Shown here: positions 11,868 to 20,747 of the stretch, one piece after another
Numbering within the stretch: the first letter of the stretch is position 1
Layout of the letters: the number at the start of each line of letters is the position of its first letter
From: Elgaria multicarinata webbii
Lineage: Eukaryota > Chordata > Lepidosauria > Squamata > Anguidae
DNA: 64,000 nt
Assembly (NCBI RefSeq): GCF_023053635.1
Contig: NC_086192.1
Coordinates: 12,873,501-12,937,500 of the forward strand
Direction of reading: 5' to 3'
The notes under the pieces: model-generated
The model's database searches: none
What the model was told of the DNA's origin: nothing
What the model saw: the letters and a program-made list of their open reading frames with translations, nothing else
Program-made: the position numbers and the translations under genes

Positions 11868-12190
11868 TAGGGTGACCCTATGAAAAGGAGGACAGGGCTC
11901 CTGTATCTTTAACAGTTGTATTGAAAAAAGGGAATTTCAGCAGGTGTCATTTGTATGCATGCAGCACCTGGTGAAAATCCATCTCCATCACCACAGTTAA
12001 AGCTGCAGGAGCTATACTAGAGTGACCAGATTTAAAAGAGGGCAGGGCTCCTGCAGCTTTTAACTGTGGTGATGAAGAGGGAATTTCACCAGGTTCTCCA
12101 TAAATACAAATGACACCTGCTGAAGTTTCCTTTTCAATACAACTGTTAAAGATACAGGAGCCCTGTCCTCCTTTTCATATGGCCACCCTA
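11868..12190. mobile_element. Palindromic MITE dimer (GGGTGACC family)
   Basis: It is bounded by TA plus GGGTGACCCTATG on the left and GGCCACCC plus TA on the right, so a TA target duplication. The arms are inverted over the whole length. In the middle is a second set of diverged ends (TAGAGTGACCAGATTTAAAA). TA targets suggest Tc1/mariner-type mobilisation. Confidence 0.88.
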
Positions 12191-12630
12191 GATAACCTGC
12201 ATCAGCTGCAGCCAGCATGGCTAGACGATGGGCACTGTAGTCCAAAATATCTGGATGTAACAGAGGGATGTTCTTTCCTAGCTTCCTATCCAAAGTGCTG
12301 ACTTGCTTTGTGCAGGGTTTATTTTACAGGGGAGCAGTCCTCTCAAGTGAGGTCACCTGAACTGATCCAGTTCAGGAGACAACCAGGTCCTAGTCTTAGA
12401 ACAGGTATTTCTGTCGTCTTCTTGCGGATAGGTCCTGGAATGGATTTGTTGCAGAAATGGGGCCTGTAATTCCAGATGCTCTTACGTCAGCTCAGAAACA
12501 AGCAGAGCCTTGAGTGAATCACTGGGGCGTTTTTTTTAAATTAGTATTATTATTCTGCAACACTTCCTCTGAAGTCCTTGGAAAGCCATGTATTTTTCCA
12601 ATATTTATATGCCTACGTGTAACTTCTTGT

Positions 12631-12636
12631 AATAAA
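12631..12636 (+). promoter_or_regulatory. Candidate distal poly(A) signal, ANKFY1
   Basis: A canonical AATAAA (CTTGTAATAAAGACC) outside any recognised LINE tail, between the ANKFY1 and CYB5D2 3' ends. Confidence 0.45.
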
Positions 12637-12877
12637 GACCCCTAATTCAATTCGGCGGTATCAGTGAGTTCATGGCTGTAGAACTGCCAAGTAGGAGAAA
12701 TAATCTGTGCTACACTCAGAAAGCTGATGCTACCTTGTCATTGCCTTTCTTTGCCAAGGTGGGATAAAATGACCCACACTTTTCCTCCAACAAGACACTA
12801 ACTTTGAGCCCTGGGCGCTAACCAATAATTCATGCAAATCCTGGTTCGGTGTGAAAGCTGAATTAAGGGCCCTTAAT

Positions 12878-12962
12878 GTTTAGACAGAGAAAAGGCAATG
12901 CTGGCTGGGGCATGCTGGAAGTTGTAGGTCTTTTCTCTGTCTAAACGTGTCTAGGATTGTGC
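12878..12962. mobile_element. Short palindromic MITE (TGTTTAGACAG family)
   Basis: TGTTTAGACAGAGAAAAG and CTTTTCTCTGTCTAAACG form inverted ends around a GGCTGGGGCATGCTGG core. Further copies are at 17383-17462, 40690-40795 and 46558-46660. Confidence 0.7.
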
Positions 12963-13525
12963 TTTTATTATTTATTTATTTACAATATTTATATACTGCA
13001 CCGCATTGAAAATTTCGGAGCGGTAAACCGCCCGACCACCCAAAGAGCTTTTGTGAACCGCCCACAGAGCTTCGGCTATTGGGCGGTATAAAAATGTAAT
13101 AAATAAATAAAAGCGGCATACAAGATAAAATGAAAATAAAAACCGAATAAAACACTTTAAAACAGATTTTAAAAGAAGCAAATACAGTGACTCCTGGCTG
13201 GACGTTAAGGAAAGGCTTCTTGGAATAAAGATGTTTTCAGGAGGCGCCGAAAGGAGTACAAGGTCGGAGCCTGCCTGACCTCCAGAGGCAGGGAATTCCA
13301 CAGGAGGGGGGCCACCACACTGAAGGCCCTTCCCTGGTGGACTCCAATCGGAGGATGGATCTATGTGGGACCACCAGAAGCAGACCCTCGGATGACCTCA
13401 GTGACTGGGCAGTTGGTAGGGAAGAAGGTGTTCTCTCGGGTATCCTGGTCCCAAGCTTTATTTATTACATTTATATACCGCCCCACAGCCGAAGCTCTCT
13501 GGGCGGTTTACAAAAGTTTTAGTCG
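12963..13525 (-). mobile_element. LINE 3' remnants (GGGCGG-tail family), rearranged
   Basis: Reverse LINE 3' sequence with GAACCGCCCACAGAGCTTCG and a second tail at 13455-13525. Between them is the RT C-terminal region read on the minus strand (GRAFSVVA-type). It falls within 400-950 bases of the CYB5D2 stop and may supply its poly(A) site. Confidence 0.65.
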
Positions 13526-13679
13526 CTCTCTAGTTACGAGAAAGCACTGTGGGTTAGACGAGCAGTTAAATTTGCTAACTAGGAAGGCAGAATTAAGAGA
13601 ATGCTCAAATCATAACTCGGGTTCTAACAAACAGTTTAGACCTGCTTGTCTGCTTTTCTTTCCTAATTGCTCAACCGTC

Positions 13680-13870
13680 AGATTCCCGGCAGCAGGACCG
13701 TCAGCATAAACCATGGTTTGTCCATTCAGACGCCTCCCCAAACCATGGCTTGCAAAGCTAGTTCGAACCACAGCTGCAGGTTCTACTTTGCTGCTTGATC
13801 GCAAATCATGGTTTGCAATTTCAGACATCGTGCCGAATCGTAAAGTCTCAATCTGCCGTGTGCGCATGCG
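13680..13870. repeat. AACCATGGTTT-palindrome repeat at the CYB5D2 3' UTR
   Basis: ATAAACCATGGTTTG, CCAAACCATGG and CAAATCATGGTTTG recur within 150 bases. The same motif set is at 15800-16080. Probably a remnant of a palindrome-rich MITE; family uncertain. Confidence 0.5.
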
Positions 13871-13912
13871 TCGGGGAGAGAGGTGCTCGTAAGCAGGAGA
13901 GCTCAGGCCGGC

Positions 13913-14099
13913 TTATTCTTTCACAGCACACCAGTCGGCGAGTGGGTGGCAGCCTTCGTACTCCTGCAGGTTGGGGTTGTCCAAGTCTCCCCTGTCGCTG
14001 AGCAGCCCTTCCGTCTTCACACACACACAATGGCTACGGCTGGATCCAGGCTCGTACAGCTTCCTGGGGACACCGGTCCAGTCTCTGGTCACTCCCCCG
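13913..14099 (-). CDS. CYB5D2: CYB5D2 exon 4 (C-terminus and stop)
   Basis: The acceptor is ATTTGCAG at 14101-14100; phase 2 continues from exon 3. It encodes [34 protein letters not shown] and [19 protein letters not shown], ending VKE then TAA at 13915-13913. It has no internal methionine in frame, so it does not appear as an ATG-started open frame. Confidence 0.95.
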
Positions 14100-17000
14100 C
14101 TGCAAATGTTTAAATAAAAAATGAATGCAACATAGGACGTGTTTCATTAATTGCGCAGATACGTTTAATCAATGAACGAACCATTTTTATATACGCCTCC
14201 ATATCCAAAATAGATTCCGGCGCGCTAAACGTAAGAATAAAACAGTAAAAAGATTAGAACAGCAAATTCAAATCAGAATACCAATAAAAACGGTGGCTGG
14301 TCAGTTGAAGGCTGCCTGGAAAAGAGCTGTTTTCAGGAGGTGTCGGAAGCAGCAGCGTGTTGGCACCTGCCTGACCACCAGGGGCAGGGAGTTCCAAAGA
14401 GAAGGGGCCACCACACTGAAGGCTCTTCTCCTGGTGGACTTCAATCTGGCCATAGGTCCATGTGGAACCATCAGGAGCATGCCCTCTGATGACCTCAGTG
14501 GCCAGGCAGGTTGGCTCTTCTGAGGTATCCTGGTCCCACGTTTACAGCTTTGTACATTGGCAAATAGAGGGAGAAAACGTGGAGGCAGTGACAGACTTTG
14601 TATTTCTGGGCGCAAAGATGACTGCAGACGCTGACTGCAGCCAGGAAATCAGAAGACGTTTACTCCTTGGGAGGAGAGCAATGACAAATCTCGATAAAAT
14701 AGTTAAGAGCAGAGACACCACACTGACAACAAAGGTCCGCATAGTTAAAGCAATGGTATTCCCCGTAGTAACCTATGGCTGCGAGAGTTGGACCATAAGG
14801 AAAGCAGAGCGAAGGAAGAGAGATGCTTTTGAACTGTGGTGTTGGAGGGAAATCCTGAGAGTGCCTTGGACCGCAAGAAGATCAAACCAGTCCATACTCC
14901 AGGAAATAAAGCCAGACTGCTCACTTGAGGGAATGGTACTAAAGGCAAAACTGAAGTACTTTGGCCACATAATGAGAAGACAGGATACCCTGGAGAAGAG
15001 GCTGATGCTAGGGAAAGTGGAAGGCAAAAGGAAGAGGGGCCGACCAAGGGCAAGATGGATGGAGGATATTCTGGAGGTGACAGACTTGGAACTAGGGGTG
15101 GCGACGGCCGACAGAAAGCTCTGGCGTGGGCTGGTCCATGAAGTCACGAAGAGCCGGAAGCGACTGAATGAATAAACAACAAACATTAGTACCAAAACCT
15201 GGCCTGGTAGCCAATAGGTGGCCAGTGCAGTTCCCTCAGCAAAGGAGTTGAATGCTGAAAAGGGGCAGCTCCGAACAACAGCCAAGCTGCTATTTCGCCC
15301 TTCTTCTGTCGACCCCATGAACTGCGCGAGAACCGTACCTCTGCTTGGAACACCAGACCCGGCTCCCTCTGGTTGAGCTCCATTCCGTGTTGCAAGGCGG
15401 AAATTGCTTCTTTTGCTCCTGCTCCTGGGCCTGCAGCCGCCGCCCTTCTCTGACGAGCGATTGGGCCTGATGCAGAGTCTCCGTAGGTGCCCCGTTCGGG
15501 TGGTAGAATCGCCCGGCCACTTTGCCTTTCCGGGAGTGGAGGAAACACAACGCCCGTCACTGCGCAACCCCTCCACAGCTCCCCAAATTGCCCCGCCAAC
15601 CTCCTTCCAAGGTACATCCACTGTCAGGGCCGTGTTCAGTCTTTCAAATTTAGCGGTTGTTTAGTTATCTCGGAGGCCTGAGAAGGAACAAAACATTTCC
15701 TTCCTATCCGCCCATCCCCATTTTTTTTCATTCCTTGGAGGACAGACATTCAGAACCAAATTGGTGGCAACTCTCATGCAGACATAACAGATCGATTAAG
15801 ACCTCAAGCCAAACCATGGTTTGAGCTTTAACATACAACTGGAAAACCATGGTTTAGACCTACTTGCCTGCTTTTGGTTTTTGATCTCCCAGCTTCACGA
15901 GTTCACTGTTGCCTCCAACAGCCTCTGGAGGTGAAGCATGGTGCCTTAGCTATGGCTTGTCACTCACGCCAAGCTATGCATTTTCAAGCAAACCCACTTC
16001 AAACCATGGTTTCCAGTGTCAGTCAACCACAAAGCCAGAGTTTACTGGTTCCGACATCACACCCAACCATGCTTAAACTTTCTTTAACTATAGTTAGACT
16101 TGGTATCTGAAGTGAACCTGTCACCTTTTGGCTGGGTTCTGTGCTACAGGGATCTGTTGCCGGTCATGACAATTTATTGATTTATTGCATTTATATACTG
16201 CCCCATAGCCGAAGCTCCCTGAGCGGTTTACGAAAGTTAAAAACTGTAAACATTAAAAACAAATATATAAAGTTTAAAAACATAAAAAGCATAAAAACAA
16301 CAGTATCCTTATAAAAACAGCTATTCTGGGGTCCGTTAAAAACAAACTCAGCTCATGTTGTTAAATGCCTGGGAGAAAAGAAAAGTCTTGACCTGGTGCC
16401 GAAAAGACAACAATGTTGGTGCCAGGCGAGCCTCGTCGGAGAAATCCTTCCATAATTGGGGGGCCACCACTGAGAAGGCCCTCTCCCTTGTTGCCATCCT
16501 CCGAGCTTCCCTCGAAGTAGGCACTCGGAGGAGGACCTTAGATGTTTGCCATGTTGTACCTGTATTAGTGTATTTAAGTGTTTGCTGTGTTAGATAGAAC
16601 CCAGCTAAGTTGGGGCTCATTTATTTAATAGTGTTTTCACGTCACTCATCCTACGTCTTTGGGATGGAGCTGGCTATTACATCCTCAATTAAATCTCAGT
16701 TAATTACAGAACAAAAAGCTGCCAGAAAATCCTGCTCCACCTTCCTCTGCAAGGTCAGCAGTGCGATGTTGTGGTGGTCACACCCCATCCCGGCTGCAGA
16801 GATGGGGGAATAAAAACAGAATGTGCCGAGTTGCACTGCATTGCCACCCGGAGGAACCCGCAAAACCGAGGCCCTGCCATTCACATTTTAGCTAGTAACA
16901 CTAGCCGTGGGGCTGGTGATTCCCTAAATGCCGCTGTTAATCACGTACCAATATGCACATAGTTCTTATTGTAGAAGGAAAGCCAGTTCTGGATGGTTAG

Positions 17001-18729
17001 CATTTCTGAGGGCGATAATCCCGAAATATCATCCACCAGTCCGGCTGGGGTGAAGTCGCCTGTCGCAAAAGCTCTGGTGGCATCCTTCCCTGGGGAAGCA
17101 ATATATTCGGAGCTCAGGTGATTTGTCAGCCACAGGTATAGCATCCCTGCAGCCCTGCCTTCTTGACCAGATATGAAAGAGGGCAGGGCTCCTGCAGATT
17201 TAATTGTGATGAAGAGGGAATTTCACCAAGTGCTGCATGCACACAGATGACACCTGCTGAAATTCCCTTTTCTATGCAACTGTTAAAGATACAGGAGCCC
17301 TGTCTTCCTTTTCATAGGGTCACCCTATGAATGTTTAGACTATTCTAAACATGTTTATTCGAAACATGTTTAGAATGTTTATACTATTCATGTTTAGACA
17401 GAAAAAATGGCCTACGATTTCCAGGCTTTTTTCCTGTCTAAACATGCATAGGATTGTACCTTAAAGAAGTCCATTAAAACCCCTACAATCAATTAATTTA
17501 AATCTGAAGAAATCGTGGCTAAAGCAATACATAGGAAACAAAATGATCAAGCGCAAATAGTAAAAACTGTGAAGAGAAAAACAGTTAGAAATAACAGGGA
17601 AAATTTCAAAAGAAATAAAAGAATTAGGGAGTCAAGAACAAGCTTATACATCAGGTTTGGAATTGCATTGTAGAGTAAAAAATAAGCCAAAGGCAAGGGC
17701 GGAACCAAGGAATCTTCTGCAATAATATTATTAGTAAAAGGTTTATTAAAGTGCCAGGTGGCATATTTTTTACTCCCCTACGGGGTTTCCTTCTTTTCGC
17801 ACTTGGAATTGCATCGTCCAGATGAGATTTTTTTACTGTGCAATTAGTGAGAAATTTGGCCCCAGGCATTTGAGTTCTGATTGGCCAGGGTTGGGAACAG
17901 TGTAGTGGGTTGGATGGACCTTTGTTCTGATCCAACAGGGCTCTTCTCATGTGTCTTCACCCCTCATACCTATTTGCATAGCCAGCACCCAACAGAGCAT
18001 GGAAAGGGGACAGGGCCTGCTAGGGGTGGGAGGTGGGGCTCTTCTCATGTGTCTTCACCCCTCATACCTATTTGCATAGCCAGCACCCAACAGAGTACGG
18101 AAAGGGGACAGGGCCTGCTAGGGGTGGGAGGTGGGGCTCCTCATGTGTCTTCACCCCTCATACCTATTTGCATAGCCAGCACCCAACAGAATACGGAAAG
18201 GGGACAGGGCCTGCTAGGGGTGGGAGGTGGGGCTCTTCTCATGTGTCTTCACCCCTCATACCTATTTGCATAGCCAGCACCCAACAGAGTACGGAAAGGG
18301 GACAGGGCCTGCTAGGGATGGGAGGTGGGGCTCTTCTCATGTGTCTTCACCCCTCATACCTGTTTGCATAGCCAGCACCCAACAGAGTACGGAAAGGGGA
18401 CAGGGCCTGCTAGGGGTGGGAGGTGGGGGTCCATGGAGGGTCGCTAGATGGATTAGATAGGAACAGTTACCTGAGAAGAAGCTGTAAGCACCCCCTGGCC
18501 CATAATGCCTGCGTCCCTGTTGCACATCAAAGACCTGTCCCAGCACAGCCAGGTAAAGCCCAGCGCTTTCCTCCGCCCCCGTGTAGCGTGCTAGCTGGGC
18601 GGCGCTCAGCACCGGCTCCGGCTCCGCATCACGATCCTGCCACAGCCACCGCCGGGGATCGAACCCGCAACTCCAGAACCAGGCGGCCGCACAGCCCAGA
18701 GCCAAAGCGGCGAGCGCCCCGCGCAGCAT
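13913..18729 (-). CDS. CYB5D2: CYB5D2 (neuferricin), complete, four exons
   Basis: Exons on the minus strand are 18471-18729, 16949-17089, 15339-15525 and 13913-14099. Splicing gives 774 bases, or 257 codons plus TAA, close to the roughly 264 residues of mammalian neuferricin. The N-terminus has a short hydrophobic anchor or signal (about residues 4-21). A cytochrome b5-like MAPR domain follows, with the hallmark [20 protein letters not shown] spanning the exon 1-2 junction; Tyr82 falls where PGRMC1-type proteins carry the heme-ligand tyrosine. The tail has the family blocks [32 protein letters not shown] and [14 protein letters not shown]. Known family role: a secreted or membrane-associated heme-binding MAPR protein linked to neuronal differentiation and P450 support. 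It faces ANKFY1 tail to tail, as in mammals. The call is secure because all four exons match and the phases agree. Confidence 0.95.
14150..14545 (-). mobile_element. LINE 3' fragment in CYB5D2 intron 3
   Basis: Minus-strand translation gives [20 protein letters not shown] and [12 protein letters not shown], the end of a CR1/L2-group reverse transcriptase. BovB sequence follows directly at 14554. Confidence 0.7.
14554..15184 (+). mobile_element. BovB (RTE) LINE, 5'-truncated, open C-terminal frame
   Basis: A frame of about 200 codons encodes [54 protein letters not shown] and [20 protein letters not shown], the C-terminus of the BovB reverse transcriptase. It ends at the GACTGAATGAATAAACAAC tail and keeps its frame to the stop, suggesting a fairly young copy. 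It lies in CYB5D2 intron 3, opposite to the gene. Confidence 0.95.
15339..15525 (-). CDS. CYB5D2: CYB5D2 exon 3
   Basis: The acceptor is CCGGAAAG (purine-rich before AG, preceded by TTTCCTCC) and the donor CAGAG|GTACGG. It encodes [20 protein letters not shown], then [15 protein letters not shown] and SRVWCSKQ. The exon start is set by phase and homology. Confidence 0.92.
15800..16085. repeat. AACCATGG palindrome-rich repeat in CYB5D2 intron 2
   Basis: AAACCATGGTTTGAGC, AAACCATGGTTTAGACC and CAAACCATGGTTTCCAG occur within 250 bases. Related to 13680-13870; ends not defined. Confidence 0.5.
16165..16625 (-). mobile_element. LINE 3' end (GGGCGG-tail family)
   Basis: The reverse tail CCATAGCCGAAGCTCCCTGA is followed by a minus-strand frame with [15 protein letters not shown] and [17 protein letters not shown], the RT C-terminus. 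Confidence 0.75.
16949..17089 (-). CDS. CYB5D2: CYB5D2 exon 2 (MAPR core)
   Basis: The acceptor is TTCCCCAG and the donor CATATTG|GTACGT. It encodes [20 protein letters not shown] and [13 protein letters not shown], near-identical to mammalian neuferricin. Confidence 0.95.
17164..17327. mobile_element. MITE monomer (GGGTGACC family)
   Basis: It starts at the inner end sequence (TGACCAGATATGAAAGAGG) and finishes at the outer end (CATAGGGTCACCCTA), which is exactly half of the 310-320-bp dimers elsewhere. It forms one hairpin. It lies in CYB5D2 intron 1. Confidence 0.8.
17941..18429 (+). repeat. Minisatellite, five units of about 98 bp, in CYB5D2 intron 1
   Basis: Units start at 17941, 18039, 18137, 18233 and 18331. 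The third is 96 bp because of a short deletion; the others are 98 bp. Units are nearly identical. Each carries CTATTTGCATAGCC, and the octamer ATTTGCAT is exact in the first four (17972, 18070, 18166, 18264) and GTTTGCAT in the fifth. The array ends 41 bases from the exon 1 splice donor. Open frames running through it change frame each unit and are not coding. Confidence 0.95.
18471..18729 (-). CDS. CYB5D2: CYB5D2 exon 1 (start, anchor, start of MAPR domain)
   Basis: ATG is at 18729-18727 and the donor is TCAG|GTAACT at 18470. It encodes 86 residues: an N-terminal hydrophobic stretch ([15 protein letters not shown]), then [11 protein letters not shown] and the [12 protein letters not shown] block typical of MAPR and cytochrome b5 folds. 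Confidence 0.94.
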
Positions 18730-18900
18730 GACAGCCCCGGGTGGGCGGAGCTGAAGTTGCCAGCGCTCAAGATGCCGCGGGTAGAGCCACTACGGGCGTC
18801 ACGTGCCAGGACTCCCTGAACGCTCATTGGCCGCTGTTTTCAGGGCGGCTGATTGGCAGGCTCCCCCGACTCCTCCCCTTTTTATTTCCCGACAACGGGA
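18730..18900 (-). promoter_or_regulatory. CYB5D2 promoter region (GC-rich, CCAAT and E-box)
   Basis: GC-rich, CpG-containing sequence lies just upstream of the CYB5D2 start. Two reverse CCAAT boxes (ATTGG at 18826-18830 and 18852-18856) and a CACGTG E-box at 18800-18805 are visible. No TATA box is evident. No divergent gene is recognised on the far side. Confidence 0.6.
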
Positions 18901-18994
18901 CTTCATTTCTATGCGCCCTTAGACAAACACACACTCCAAAAAGTGTAGAGTGACATAGGCGCAGAACTTCAGGGTTTAAATCATTTTTTCTTCA

Positions 18995-19044
18995 TTATTA
19001 TTCTTTATTTATATAGCACCATCAGTGTACATGGTGCTATACAG

Positions 19045-19114
<70 letters not shown>

Positions 19115-19512
19115 TTGTATATCAAATATACTTTGTAAGGCGGCCTTACAAAGTTTAAAATATACATGGGGGGGGGGGGAGGGAAACAAAACCATAAAAA
19201 ATTAAAAAAATACACAACAAAATTATAAGACATTAACATAGATGGAGGGCCGGATTATTCTCCAAAGGCCTGCTGGAACAAAAAAGTTTTTGCCTGCTTC
19301 CGAAAGCCCGTCAAGGAGGGAGCCAGGGAAGAGAGTTCCAGAGCACCAGAGCAGCCACCGAGAAGGCCCTGTCCCGTGTTCCCACCAAGCGTGCCTGTGA
19401 AGAAGATGGGACTGAAAGAAGGGCCTCTCCAGAAGATCTCAAAACACGGGCAGGCTCATAAGGGAGAATACGTTCTTTCAAATAACCTGGACCCGAACCA
19501 TATATAGGCTTA
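18995..19512 (-). mobile_element. LINE 3' ends with (ATT)n expansion
   Basis: A reverse L2-like tail (TATAGCACCATCAGTGTACA) is followed by about 22 ATT units (19048-19112) and then by a reverse CR1/L2-group fragment (CAGCCACCGAGAAGGCCCTG). The poly-Asn open frame on the minus strand is just the microsatellite. Confidence 0.7.
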
Positions 19513-19905
19513 ATGTTCTACCTTCAGCATTGCTGGAGGGCAGATTTTAAAAAATCCCTTACAGCGAACGGCAATGTCCATGTGGGTCGGGGGATGTTGA
19601 GACAATAGTCCATGTTTTACTTTACTGCCACCTGTATAAAGACCTCAGTTTCCTTAATAACTCCACTCATAAAAAAAATCCCGGGCAGAACAGACGAATT
19701 TTGTTTAGATTACCTTTTGTCAGGCATGAATGCCCAAGTTACTGTAAAAGTGGCCAGATTTTGTGCTGCAGCCATGATAATATATGCACGTTCTACATCT
19801 GTAATGTAGTGTAATGTAATGTGTTAAACTGTATGGTGTTTGACTGGAGTGCTGGTTGTCATACCGTAATAAACTTATTCAACATTCTAATAAAATCATA
19901 ATAAA
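19513..19905 (+). mobile_element. LINE C-terminal fragment
   Basis: In one frame the sequence reads VETIVHVLLYCHLYKDLS, a zinc-knuckle-like ending common at LINE reverse-transcriptase C-termini; the ORF then runs to a GTAATAAACTTATTC tail. The clade is not resolved. Confidence 0.5.
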
Positions 19906-19989
19906 ACAATAAGAAGGGGAAGAGAATGCACCAAACAGGCACAGGCTAGAGTAAAACTAACAGTATAAATATTTGAAGAGTGCTCCCTG

Positions 19990-20232
19990 ATAACACTGTT
20001 ATCTTTTCGGCGCCAGGTCAAGACTTTTCTCTTCTCCCAGGCATTTAACAACACTAAGTTTGTTTGTTTTTTTAACGGACCCCAGAATTGTTGTTTTTAT
20101 ACTGTTGTTTTTATGATTTTGGTTTTAAATGTTTATACTTTTTAATGTTCACTGTTTTTAACTTTTGTAAACCGCCCAGAGAGCTTCGGCTATGTGGCGG
20201 TATATAAATGCAATAAATAAATAAATAAATGG
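19990..20232 (+). mobile_element. LINE 3' end (GGGCGG-tail family)
   Basis: It has GGCGCCAGGTCAAGACTTTT, then CATTTAACAACAC and ACCGCCCAGAGAGCTTCGGC, ending (AATA)n. It matches 1245-1470. Confidence 0.75.
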
Positions 20233-20350
20233 ATCAATACTTGAAGTCAGGTCTTAAATCCAGCACTCTTTTTACTACTTTCCGCCCAACTCAAACTTTT
20301 TTGCTTTAAAAGGGAAGAAATTACAAGACAACACACTATTGTCGCTGCTT

Positions 20351-20490
20351 CTAGGGAAAGGTAATAACGGCCAGGGAAGGCAATGGCAAACCACCCCGCT
20401 ATAAGGCCTGCCAAGAAAACGTCAGCGAAAGCTGGCGTCCCTCCAAGAGTCAGAAATGACTCAGTGCTTGCACGAGAGGTTCCTTTCCTT
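20351..20490 (+). mobile_element. Sauria-type SINE, 3' half
   Basis: GGAAGGCAATGGCAAACCAC, TGCCAAGAAAACGTCAGCG and ATGACTCAGTGCTTGCAC match the SINE at 43883-44181. The tRNA head is missing. Confidence 0.85.
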
Positions 20491-20656
20491 ACTTCTGGTC
20501 CTTTAATGGGATTCGGTGACCACCACATTCCACTCCTCTTGAAATTCATGAGCCATTTGTTTTTTATTGGAATGTTTTCAAGAGTTACAGCACTGTATTG
20601 AAACATGGCATTGTTTTCAATGGTCATTGCATTCCCGATCTGGACCCGAATAACTT

Positions 20657-20747
20657 CTAAGAACTTCTGCAACCCAGGACACAAACTTGACGAGTCCAAA
20701 GCTCCAGCTGAGTTTCACGAGAGGAAACTCCCATCGTCTCTAGGATC
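20657..20747 (-). CDS. Methyltransferase exon 6 (C-terminus and stop)
   Basis: The acceptor is CACCCCCAG at 20749-20748 and phase 2 continues from exon 5. It encodes RILETMGVSSRETQLELWTR and QVCVLGCRSS, then TAG at 20659-20657. The MGVSS block and the CVL.C ending match the family, whose usual ending is nearer FCVLACK. Confidence 0.88.

Larger units (their letters stand above)
7182..12650 (+). other. Probable ANKFY1 3' UTR and tail-to-tail intergenic space
   Basis: No further coding exon is visible after the ANKFY1 stop. AATAAA hexamers lie at 9602-9607 and 12631-12636; the second sits in otherwise non-repetitive AT-rich sequence and is a good candidate for the distal end. Using it gives a 3' UTR of about 5.4 kb that has taken in CR1 fragments (11231-11556) and one palindromic MITE (11868-12190). 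The proximal site gives about 2.4 kb. Which one is used cannot be decided from sequence. Confidence 0.55.

Noticed and set aside
14462-15175. 237-codon open frame as a host gene
   Set aside because: The protein is the BovB reverse-transcriptase C-terminus and ends at the BovB tail.
16941-17144. Assigning this exon to the methyltransferase
   Set aside because: [20 protein letters not shown] is neuferricin, and its phases join CYB5D2 exons 1 and 3.
17881-18460. Overlapping 77-130-codon frames in the CYB5D2 intron
   Set aside because: They are the 98-bp minisatellite read in successive frames; the period is not a multiple of three.
19009-19239. Poly-asparagine protein on the minus strand
   Set aside because: The Asn run is the (ATT)n microsatellite, with LINE tails on both sides.
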